A stretch of DNA of 64,000 bases from Gnetum montanum (taxonomy: Eukaryota > Streptophyta > Gnetopsida > Gnetales > Gnetaceae). Below, in pieces: positions 21,488 through 31,400 of this stretch (position 1 is the stretch's first letter; each line of letters opens with the position of its first letter). The notes under the pieces were generated by a model. It was given only the letters and a program-made list of their open reading frames with translations. It was not told where the DNA came from and made no database searches. The DNA is taken from the NCBI GenBank assembly GCA_015680685.1, contig MNCI01004262.1, forward strand, positions 1,044,171 through 1,108,170, given 5' to 3'. The translations under genes were made by a program, and so were the position numbers.

Positions 21488-24112
21488 CTAGTCAAGAAGA
21501 ACCTTATGAGGTGCATTCCTAGTAACTTGTAAATAGATTAAGGGACTTCCAAGGTCAAATAGTTTCCTGGGAAGGTGTTCTACCTTGATCCAGTCGGTTA
21601 CGGTATGCGTTAACATAACCGTATGCGCACAGCTTTGTTGTTGGACTGAAGGATGCCCCAAAGCTTTATTTGTTGGAGAGACGTGTATAGACTCAACCAC
21701 TGGTTGTTGTGAGAGCTTGTCTAGGATTTTTGTTCTAAAGAAAGGTCTTCTCTTTTTACGATTGTCAAAACCAATAGCAGGTTGAATGGTTATGGCTCTC
21801 ATAACGTGACGTTGCTGCAGTTGAGTGGGGAGTTCCCCTTGCATTGTTGGAGTAGGAGGTGTTATGGGAACTATCGGTGGAAGAGGTGTAGATGGATTAG
21901 AAGGATGGTAGGTATGTGGGGTGCCTCCTGAAGGAGAAGGAGTCCTCCTAAAGTACTCCTGAACTTGGTAGTGACGTTGGGGAGTTGTATGACCCATAGA
22001 GTCACTTGGAGAAACCGGCTACTGCACATAATAGCCATAAGAATCAGGTTGCTGATAAGGGTACTGTTGTCTCAGCGGTGGTATCCCCCATGACTGTGGG
22101 TATTGCCACTACTGATGTTGTCCGATGGGTTGTGGTGGAGTTCCACTTGGGTAGTACATCAACGATTGGTGGAACTACCTTGGGTTACCTTGGGAATAAG
22201 GTAACCTTCGAGGTGTCTACCATTGATTAAGTCTTGGATTAAGTGCATACATCCCAGACTCTTGTAGATGTGAGATGATTGGATAACATCCCTTAGGATG
22301 GTCATAGTGGTAGATCTCACATCCACCGTCATCGTCTGTGTCTGAGTCCACAACCTCATCGGAGATAGTTATTTTCCCCTTACCCTTGTTATGTGCAGGG
22401 CCTGAATCTCTCCTCTTTGTCTTGTTCTTGTCACTACTTCGTTCCACCTTAGACTCCTCTATGATTTTCAAAATAGTTTCAAGTCTAGAGTCTAAGGAAT
22501 CCCACAATTGATCTACCTTAGCCGATACTTGTATTGTTAGCTTTTGAATCAGAAAGGTTTTTCTATTCACCAACTCTTCGAGTGGTGACTCATCCTCTTC
22601 ATCGAAAAATTTTACTCCCTTCTTTCGAAGAGAGTGATCATGGTTATATTCTTTCGCACTTTCTCTTTTTCATAGTTCACCTTCTTCTTTTGCTACTTGC
22701 TCCAACAAGAGATGAATTTCATGGGCTCTAAGTTCTGATAGTCTCCCTTGGGCATAAGTCCCAAGGGTTCTCCTAGTCTCATGTCTTAGCCCATCTATGA
22801 TGTGGTGGAGCTGATCCTATTGTGCATAACCATGGCCCGAGCAATGATGTAACAATGTGTAGTAGCAGCCCATGGCAGCATCCAAGGGTTCATGAGTTCC
22901 TTGCTTCCAGGCTTGGATATTCTTACACAAATTAAACACTCTGGAGTATGTTTTATATTTATCATTGAAGAGTTCTAACATTGTACTACACCTCCTGATG
23001 GTTTCTGGTACCAACTCTCTACTTCCTTGATGAGTGTCTTGGGAAACAACTTAAGTTTCTACCACTCGTTCTCTATGTTTTTCAAGGTGCAGGCATCATG
23101 GAATACATGTAAATGATGTTGTAAATCAGTGTTGTACCCCCCTCAAAGCGTGAGATATTGTTCATGTCTAAACACTTGATCCGACTATCTTTTAAATCCC
23201 TTGTTGGTATTTTCATAGCCTCCATTATATTCAACATGCTTTGGGTGGAAAGTAGGGGCTCATCATGATCGTCTCTTTCATGACATCTATGGTGTTTATG
23301 TTGTTTCCTACTTTCACTTCATTCATGCCCTTGTCCTCTCTCTCGACTCTCTCGTCGAGGTCTCTCATTTTGCCTACCTTTATCCTCACCGTTATGCTCT
23401 CTATGCCTAGAGGTGGAAGGAGAGGATGAATGATGTGAAGAAGGGGAAGAAGAAGGAGAACCAATGTTGTGGCGATGTTTCCTACCTTCTCTTCTGTGGC
23501 TTTGGCCCTGATTGTGATGACAATCTAAGTGCCGTCCTTGTCATATGTTTTTGTTCCCTCAGTGAACAGTTGGTGTTCATGGGGATCAGAACCAGGGTTG
23601 TGTATCATGGAGCATAGGTTCTGATACCCCCCCTCCTCACTATTGTTAGGAGGGGGAACATCTTTCGATAGAGAACCTATTATGAGTGGTTCACCATCTC
23701 CCATTTCACTTAGGATGTGCAAGACCTCTTTGCCCTTCAACAGTGTATGTTGGCTCTCCTACCCTGAGTCCCTCATACATTGTAAAGTTGTGGGATGATA
23801 ATCCCTTGTATCAAAATCTGTCGCAACGTATTCAACATAGAGCTGAGTCATGCTGATCTATGCCAAAGCACGGAGGAGCATGTTGGGGACTACACAATCT
23901 GAAGGTAACACAATGTTACCTTACAAGTCTCTCCAGCACATCTATTCATCTTGATGGAGGATAAAAGTAAAATTAGGTATATACTCATCGGGATGAGTAT
24001 ATACCACCCTATATTGTTGAGGCACTGGCAGATTTAGGTTATGTGTTTTAGACTATCGACTGTCTCTAGTATTGTCCCTAGGTGGTGTAATGCTCTTGTG
24101 AGAAGAAGACAT
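21488..24112 (-). pseudogene. Element B gag remnant
   Basis: Gag begins at an ATG at 24,112-24,110, about 120 nt after the primer site, with MSSSHKSITPPRDNTRDSR before the first stop. The central gag domain is at 23,014-22,817, where STMLELFNDKYKTYSRVF and HEPLDAAMGCYYTLL match TMVELFNERYQTYARV and HEPLDMALERYYVLL in element D. The zinc-knuckle-like block is at about 22,300 with its second Cys changed to Tyr. A proline-rich linker (minus 21,997-21,850) follows. Several frameshifts and stops break the frame. Confidence 0.75.
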
Positions 24113-24234
24113 TGTTATTTAATTCGGTGTGCTAATTAACCATTATAATTTTTTCATTTAATTAACCCTAAGGTTCGTTTAAGCTCCCAACAATGTGAAT
24201 GATTTCCTATGTTCTACTTAGCACACAAACACTT

Positions 24235-24255
24235 AGTCCCCGACAATGGCACCAA
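24235..24255 (-). other. Primer-binding site, tRNA-Asp type, element B
   Basis: The minus strand reads TGGTGCCATTGTCGGGGA directly after the LTR end CTCATCA plus one T. The 3' end of plant tRNA-Asp would pair with TGGCGCCGTTGCCGGGGA, a site known from Athila elements; the three differences are all C-to-T or G-to-A at former CpG-type positions. Confidence 0.8.
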
Positions 24256-24943
24256 TGATGAGTGGCGAGGTACCCCTACACTCAACCATACAAATACGAG
24301 CATAACATGCGCAATCCAATCGAACTCCACAGACTAAGTGCCTTCACACCTCATGGAACACTTAAGGCTAATTATTTGTTGTCTTCCTAGACTTACTTGT
24401 ATTTGTCACAGTGCATGGTTAAGTCTAAGGTATATGATTTTTATATCTTTTTCTATTTTATCTCCTATGCTATTGAGTTGAAGGGTAGAGAGACTAATTA
24501 CTAACTTTAACTAATGAACTAAGTCTAATTTAACCTAGCGTCAGCATCCATTCCCACTTACCGTACACACCCAAAACCAATGCAATTGTGGTTACCAAAT
24601 ACTAATCGTTGCTGGGATCACCATGCATAACGCACGTGCTCGAAGTGGTCGTATTGAGGCACTTAACTAGGAGAGAAGGGTTGAGAAATATTTAATTCCT
24701 AATAAAACATGTAAATGGAAAATATTAAATAACAATAAATAAATCCTAATTAGCCTATTCCATGCACTGCAAGGTTTATCCAAGAAGCTCATCTTTATTG
24801 CCGTACACAAACTTGTGTTCAGGTACAATGTTTGCTCGAATAAAGATTTGTTCACTTTAGGACTCCTACTACAGGCACATGGAAAATATTCTATCTATGG
24901 AGTGATCAATCTGCCAGAGTTTCACTACAGTCTAGGATGGGAA
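24256..24943 (-). mobile_element. Element B 5' LTR, U3 missing
   Basis: Aligns closely with 17,914-18,600 and contains the hairpin at 24,791-24,847, but the match ends at about 24,943, just short of the TATA box. The U3, including promoter and palindrome array, is absent. What follows (ccttccacttaaaaggg, then T-rich DNA) is unrelated. Confidence 0.85.
24791..24847 (-). promoter_or_regulatory. LTR poly(A)-signal hairpin, element B 5' LTR
   Basis: Arms atctttatt (24,791-24,799) and aataaagat (24,839-24,847), perfectly complementary; inner palindrome acacaaacttgtgt as in the 3' LTR. Confidence 0.7.
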
Positions 24944-25250
24944 ACCTTCCACTTAAAAGGGTTTTTTTATTTTTTTTAAATATATATATATTCATTGAAT
25001 GTGATGGGAGGTTGAGGTTTGAATTCATAACCTCTTACTTTAAAATTTTTTTTTCTAACATTTTTTTATTATTTTAATCCATCTTTCCTTGGTGATTGAC
25101 GTGGTGATTTGGTCGATGATAGGGCAAGGGTTGGATATGGATAAATGATGATTTCAAGTTGATTCTTGATCCTAAAATTTTGACAATTTTTTTTTCAAAT
25201 AATAGATTAATAATTTTAACAATTTAATATTATTTTAATGCATGTATAAT
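24944..25250. other. T-rich DNA, nothing recognised
   Basis: Poly-T and atatat runs; no gene or repeat family seen. Confidence 0.4.
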
Positions 25251-27285
25251 GAGAAAATTTAAACATCAATATCTCCCAAATAGTAAGTCTGATCTAGACA
25301 AAATTTCTACCACTAGAATCATCTTGATGAGTACTACACATTGACCATAGTATTAGGGTTTGAAAATGAAGTTAGGATTTTTTAGAAATTAAAAGGACCA
25401 AACTACCTATTTTGTTAAATTTACATTTTTAGGTTGACATATGTTAACTTGAAATCTTCTACACTACTTGGATAGTGATTTTGAATAAAACAAGATCAAT
25501 TTAGTTCATGGTTACTAACTTTCTTAAATGAAATTTAACAATGATCCTAATTAATTAATAATTATAGTATTACAATGGGTAATATTTACCTAGACCCATG
25601 TATCACTGTCTTACCAACATATCTTATAATTGATTAGTCTTGATGAGGTGTGATTAGATCTTTGTTAGTTAATGATATCCATGAAAGAATTTTGTTGGTT
25701 GCTAGGATCTAGATGCTTGATCCATTGTTTGTGAAATCAATGAAAAGTATCTTTTGACTTACATAACAAACATATGGTACATTCAATGGTGATCAATGGC
25801 TTTTCCTATGTTGTGGCTTCAAGGTTCATCATTAGCTTCATGTTGTAGTTGGTCCATAGTTCTGAATGGTCCTTGGGTCATGGTTTGAGTTGATACCAAT
25901 TGTGACATCTCATCCCTAGATGTCATGGCAAAGATCAAACATACAATATATTAGACATTATGCATACGAAGAAAATATATCAAATGTGAAATATATGTGA
26001 TATTCAACATTATGTATAAAGGAAATAATAGGAAAAATTTAGAAAAAGAGAAAAAATGCTTTATTAATATGGAATAGCATATTCGGATCATGCTCTGAGA
26101 GTGTTCCTTGGGGTTTTGTTCCTTTGGAATCTATCCCTTAGAGGTAATCTAGCACTACCACCATGGTTAGGCCTATAATTCAATTAGAAGGGATGGCTAG
26201 TCCACTTCCTATCCCACTTCACTTAGCTCTTGTGACATGCCTTTACCGACTCCACCACTCCATGCTGGCATAACCTCTAAGACTAGGTATAAATGCCTTA
26301 GGTCAAACCCCCAAAGGTCACCTTGAGAGACATGTCCATTATTACAACATGACCTTTTGGGTCTTTATCATAACTACCCTTTTAGGTATTTTTAAGATGA
26401 CAATAATACTTGTTATGCAAAGACACCATCTTCATTAGGCAGCAGCATCATTTGGGAATGGGGATGTGACAAAAATAATTTTTGGTAAAAAAAATATTGA
26501 GTCAAATGGATAGTTTGGAAGATGTATAAGGTTTCTAAAGGATCCTTAATTATAAATGATGCTTAGATTATGAGGTTTTGAAGATAAAAGATCATAAGGA
26601 AGGAATGTTTGGTAAAGAAGATCAATTACCTGTATAAGAAATGGTAAAGAGAATTGTCAAAAGTATGATTAGATATGAGAATTTAGGAAAGTAAACATTG
26701 ATTATTAAAGTGTCTCAAAGACACAAGATGATATGGAATTGGTCATTAGGTATGAGGCACTAGGATTATAATAGTGGGTCCTCCCCAAAGAAGGGTTCAA
26801 CCCTTAGTGCCCTTGTATAACTATGCTTGTAAGTGTCTGTAGGCACTCAAGGAGTTGAATGTAAAGCATACCTTTCTTGCAAAGCACACATGTTAGTATC
26901 ATCCAAATGAGAAAATAATACTATATTATACAACATCGTAGAATTATAATTATATATACTAATGAGGTGGAACAAGATTAGAAAGGATTGCAAAAATTGG
27001 AATGTGAGGTGTCTTACCATAAGCATAATGAATTCTTGTGTGTGATGCATGATTGAAGTAATCATTAGCCTTTCCATCCAAAATTCAAAGAAAGTCCATA
27101 CCACATACTCGTGACATCACATTGTAGCATTCCAAAACTAACAACCACAAGACTACGACTTCTTCAACAAGTTCTAAAGCTTGGAAATGAAGTTCAGGGA
27201 AGTAGTTTATTAAGAACACACTTTATTTTTGATATTTCTAAGAAGCCACCTACCTTGAAGAATGGATAATATGTTTTTGCAGTGA
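25251..27285. repeat. 2-kb dispersed direct repeat, copy 2
   Basis: Aligns along its whole length with 3242-5265. The following stretch, 27,350-27,550, resembles the 3' non-coding regions of A and B (aggcatgggtaacatgtctttctag; cttgatgtcacatcctttttattcc), so the right part of the block derives from an Athila-family 3' region. Confidence 0.75.
25901..26471 (-). mobile_element. LTR of an iMet-primed LTR retrotransposon, copy 2
   Basis: Starts TGTGACATC and ends GATGTGACA, like 3887-4460. The neighbouring primer site is more decayed (TGGTATCAACTC on the minus strand). Confidence 0.65.
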
Positions 27286-28040
27286 TACCCCCCCCAAAAA
27301 AATTTATTCTATGCATTTATTATGTTTTTATTGTGTCAAACTTACCAAAGGACTACCTTTAGGCATGGGTAACATGTCTTTCTAGTGACATGGTAAGGAA
27401 ACACTTATTATATTCATACTTTCACTTTTTGTTAGAACTCAAGAAAATAATACAGTCTTGAAAAGAGAATAAACCTTATAGTAGTAGTGTTAGAGAATCC
27501 ACAAATCCCCTTGATGTCACATCCTTTTTATTCCCACTTGATTCTTTACTTTTCTACCTAAGCATAATTATCATAAATTTATTTTAGTTTTATTATGAAA
27601 AGAATATCATTATGACTATGATAGGAACCTATTATTATTGAAAATGAGTGAATTGATGGTATGGTCTCACTGTGTATAGAATTAATCCTTCCATGATTTG
27701 ATAACATAGGGTAATTTTCACATTATTACAACTACATATTTCTTATTCCTTTGCACTTTATTGGAAAAATAAAAAAAAAGACAAATAAGTTTTTAGTTAA
27801 GGATGGAATTTAGTATAGAAAATATTTTAAAGGATTCCTATTGGATTATGTTAGAAATGATTAAATAGGACTTATATTAGACTAGTTTCATAATCATGTA
27901 AACTTATTTTATGACTCATCCAAAACTACAATGCAACATATATTGCAATATCAATTATACTAGAAAAACATGTATCAAGATATTATCATAAAAGGTTAAA
28001 ACTATTTTAGATGCCAAATTTATGGCCCAAAAATAAAATG
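27286..28040. other. AT-rich DNA with Athila-family 3' non-coding remnant
   Basis: 27,350-27,550 resembles the A and B 3' regions. The rest is AT-rich with no recognisable domain. Confidence 0.4.
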
Positions 28041-28044
28041 ACTA

Positions 28045-28200
28045 ATTCTCCTATGAAGCTAGTTACTATGGATAGACCATTTCAATAGTATGATTTAGAA
28101 TTTATTGGAAGTATTACATCATCAAGAGCTAAACATAAGCTTATACTTATAACTATAGATTATTTTACCAAATGGACAAAAGTGAAAGCCATTAGAAAAA
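28045..28200 (+). pseudogene. Integrase core fragment
   Basis: In one frame: FIGSITSSRAKHKLILITID followed by YFTKWTKVKAIRKS, with one stop upstream. This is the first-Asp part of a gypsy integrase core (family: G-x-D-F-x-G-x-I-x-P-S-S-x-x-x-x-x-I-L-V-x-x-D-Y-F-T-K-W), with Asp present in TIDYFTKW. It sits upstream of RT sequence of element C, the wrong order for one element, so it belongs to a different or rearranged copy. Confidence 0.8.
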
Positions 28201-28205
28201 GCTCA

Positions 28206-31200
28206 GTGTGTTGATCTTGATAAGGTTATGGCCTTATCCAACTTGGCAGCACCAACCAATCTTAAGGAGCTTTGGGTGCTTCAAGATAGATTGCAATTTA
28301 TTTGTAGGTTCATTGCTAGGCTTATGGATAATTTACAACCTATGTAACACTTGCTTAAGAAAGGAGTTCACTATCAGTGGATGTCTCAATGCCAAGAAAC
28401 CTTTGAAAATCTTAAGCAAGAGTTGGGACAACTACCCACAGTCTATCCTCCACAAAAGGATAAACCTTTTTACATCGACCTTATTATCTCTGACACATCC
28501 ATTATTTGTCTACTCTATTAGAAATAGGAATATGTAGTAGAGTTACCTGTATACTACCTAATCCATGAATTGATTACCCATGAGACCAAATACACTGAAG
28601 TGAAGAAATACTATCTAGCACCAGTCTTCTCATTGAAGAACTAAAGACACTACCTCTTTAGTAACCAAGTTAACTTCATTTGAAAGGATAATATGCTTAG
28701 AGCCATTACAAGTAATATCTATGAAAGTATCCATATAGCCCATTGGAAAGCCATAATAGCAAAGTTTTGCCTGCATTACATCTCCCAAGCCTCAACAAAA
28801 GGTTAAGAGATAGCCACAAAACTAACTATTTCCTTGGTAGAAGACCATGTAGCCATTGCCCCTGAGTTCCCTGATGAGCATGTCAACATCATTAGCAAAG
28901 TACCCAAGGACTATTAGGCAATTATGCACTTTGAAAAAGCTTCAAATACCCATGGGGCCAATGCTGTTGCCATCATAACATTCCCATCTGGTGAAATCAA
29001 ACCCTTTGCTTACCATTTTAATTTTTAGGTACTAACAACATGGTAGAGTATGAAGGATTCATCAAGGGAATGATGTTACCTTGTAACCAAGGGATCAAAT
29101 GCCTAATGATAAAAGTTGATTCACAACTAGTGATTAACCATGTAACAAAGGTTTATGCATGTAAATTTAAACATTTGTAATCTTACTATGACCTAGAAAA
29201 GAAACGAATGCACTAATTTATAGACATTGGTATCCAACATATACCCCTAACTAAAAATGCATTAGCTGATGTCCTTGTAGCTTTGGCCTTTAGCATGATG
29301 CTAGATGTGTTTAGTTAATTATCTTTCTTAACCATTAATTATGCTATTCCCATCATGCTAAACATTGAGGACAAGTCCATAGCCTCTATTAGTATCACTC
29401 CTCAAAAGGAGTGGTATGATGATATTAAGTTTTACCTTATGCATGGTGAATCTTCACAATGCCTGACTATGCCTCAAAAGGACATTTTACATGAAAGATC
29501 AAAATAGTATGTCATTGTAGGTGATAACACATTGTGTCGATGGTCCTATAATGGCATATTATTAGTATGCTTAGGAAAAATTGAAGCCCACATGATCCTT
29601 GATCAAGTTCATGAGGACATATGTGGGGGACATATAGGACCTAGATACATATTCAGTAAAATTAGATGACTAGGCTATTACTGGCCCTATATGGAAAGTG
29701 ACTACCTATAGAATGTCAAAATTTGTGGCATGTGTCAATGACATAGCAAACTGATACACATGCCACCAACTAAGTTACACAATACTTAGATAACTTGGTC
29801 ATTTCAATGGTGCTAATTGGACATCATTGGACCTATTAATGGGAAGCCCCCATGGATTCCACAATCGAAGCTCTCTGAAAGTCATAAAAAAATAAATTGT
29901 ATAAGAAAAAGGAAAATGAAAGCTTTATTCTTGCTAAAATGGAGAATTTACATTTAAAACAAAGTAGATTTCCTAAGAATAGATAAGATATTAAATTCAA
30001 CTCTCACACACTCAATAAAAGAAATCATACACACACAAGGATGATTATCAAGGCATCATGCCAAGACTCTATCTCTCTCTACTCTTCTTACACTCACATC
30101 TAGAATTTCTTTAGACTCTCTTGAGAAAATTGGATGCACAAGAAGTATATATATATATTTTTCCTCTTGTCTCTTCAGCTTCCCTCTAATTTATCATTCA
30201 ATTTAATGTCCATTAAAATTCATTAGAGACGTCTATGAGAAATAGAAGACATCCCTCCTAACTACAGAGGTCTTAGAGTAGATGTCTTCAAACCATGTTA
30301 GATGTCTCAGTAGAGATGCCTACAATGTAGATGGAAAGTCTTACTTATAGATGGGACATCTCACTTGTAAATGGGATGTCTCCTCTACAAGGGTAAAATA
30401 CAAAGATGTTTGTTTTAAGCCTTGGAACCTCTAAACACCTTGAAAAAAGTCCCCATAGCTCCCATAACCTCCTAAAGTCATCAAAATAGGCCTAAAACAC
30501 GCAAAAACATGCCAAAACTCTAGGGAAAGAACCCATCATTAGAGAGATGTCACTTTTGTCTATTTAATATTCACATCACCTATAATGCCTAAGCCTTCCA
30601 TAGGGCATAGCTTTATCATCACTATAACTAAATACTTCACAAAGTGAGTTGAAGCTATTCCCCTAAGGAAGAAAACATCTCAACAAGTCTATAGATTCAT
30701 ACTCCATAACATAGTAACACATTTTAGCATATCTATGACTATAGTCACAGACCATGGACCATAATATAGTAGCCAAGAAATGCAAACCTTTTGCCAAGAG
30801 CTAGGCATTAAGCATTCCTTTTCATCACTATACTACCCTCAAGCTAATGGAGAAGTTAAAGCTAGTAACAAGGCCATCATAAATATGTTGAAAAAGATGC
30901 TAAAAAATAGCAAACACAAGTGGCATGAGAGGCTTGTCCACATACTCTAGGCTTACTGAACAACCTATAAAACTGCAACTGGTGTAACCTCATGTAGCCT
31001 AGTCTATGGTTTTAGAGCTATTTTTCCTTTTGAATTATAGGTTTCATCACTAAGGGTGGCTCTATTATACTTCATTAATGATGAAAAAAATAAGGAGCTA
31101 TGTACCATTGAACTAGAATTGGTGGAAGAGTAATGGGTATGAATGCTTGCTTATATTGAGTGATACTAGGAGAGGCAGAAGCAACATCATCATCATGACC

Positions 31201-31400
31201 TGGATAGATGAAAGATCAAGGAGGGAGATATGATCCTCAAGGTTGTTCATGAGCATGTAGATAAGTTCTTAGCTAACTAAGAAGGTCCTTTCATGATCAC
31301 CAAGGCCTATGAAAATGGAGCCTTTAGAGTGGTAGACATGGATCAGAATGAGTTGGCCAATCCAAGTAATAATTCCTATCTAAAACCTTATTACATCTAA
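28206..31400 (+). pseudogene. Element C: Tat-like Ty3/gypsy pol remnant
   Basis: Order on the plus strand: end of RT (LKELWVLQDRLQFICRF, 28,260-28,310), RNase H (YYLIHELITHETKYTEVKKY, about 28,550), a second RNase H of archaeal type, integrase zinc-binding domain, integrase core and C-terminus. The second RNase H at 28,920-29,310 shows FEKASNTHGANAVAI, then NNMVEYEGFIKGM and KVDSQLVINHV: family F-D-G-A-S-N, E and D-S motifs, with the first catalytic Asp changed to Glu. A second RNase H is the hallmark of the Tat clade. The zinc-binding domain reads VHEDICGGHIGP and later ICGMCQ. Core: TIVTDHG and NGEVKASNKAI hold the last two acidic residues; the first Asp is Lys (TITKYFTK). It ends NNSYLKPYYI with TAA at 31,398-31,400, matching the family's x-x-H-Y-L-K-x-Y-Y ending. 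Many stops; a solo LTR splits the integrase. Confidence 0.85.
29837..30578 (-). mobile_element. Solo LTR nested in element C integrase (742 bp)
   Basis: The insert is flanked by exact 5-bp copies CCTAT (29,832-29,836 and 30,579-30,583). On the minus strand it begins TGATG and ends CATTA, one C-to-T step from CATCA, as expected of LTR ends. The same strand carries a TATATATATA box at about 30,145-30,160 and AATAAAG near 29,915. There is no internal region, so it is a solo LTR left by recombination between two LTRs. Its interior lacks the hairpin seen in A, B, D and E, so it belongs to another family. Confidence 0.85.

Larger units (their letters stand above)
17914..24943 (-). mobile_element. 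Element B: pol-less Athila-family retrotransposon
   Basis: Bounded by two LTRs in the same orientation, with a polypurine tract at 18,770-18,759 (gtcatgggggta on the minus strand) and a tRNA-Asp-type primer site at 24,255-24,235. Gag starts at 24,112 and protease ends near 21,006. RT, RNase H and integrase are absent: protease is followed within about 130 bp by the 3' non-coding region, which in element A lies beyond integrase. B therefore looks like an internal deletion derivative that kept gag and protease, similar in plan to gag-only (TR-GAG type) plant elements. The right LTR is cut short, so no target duplication could be checked. Confidence 0.85.

Noticed and set aside
3242-27285. A single 24-kb element with 2-kb LTRs made of the two direct repeats
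   Set aside because: The repeats lack TG...CA ends at their borders and contain a smaller LTR with its own ends and primer site.
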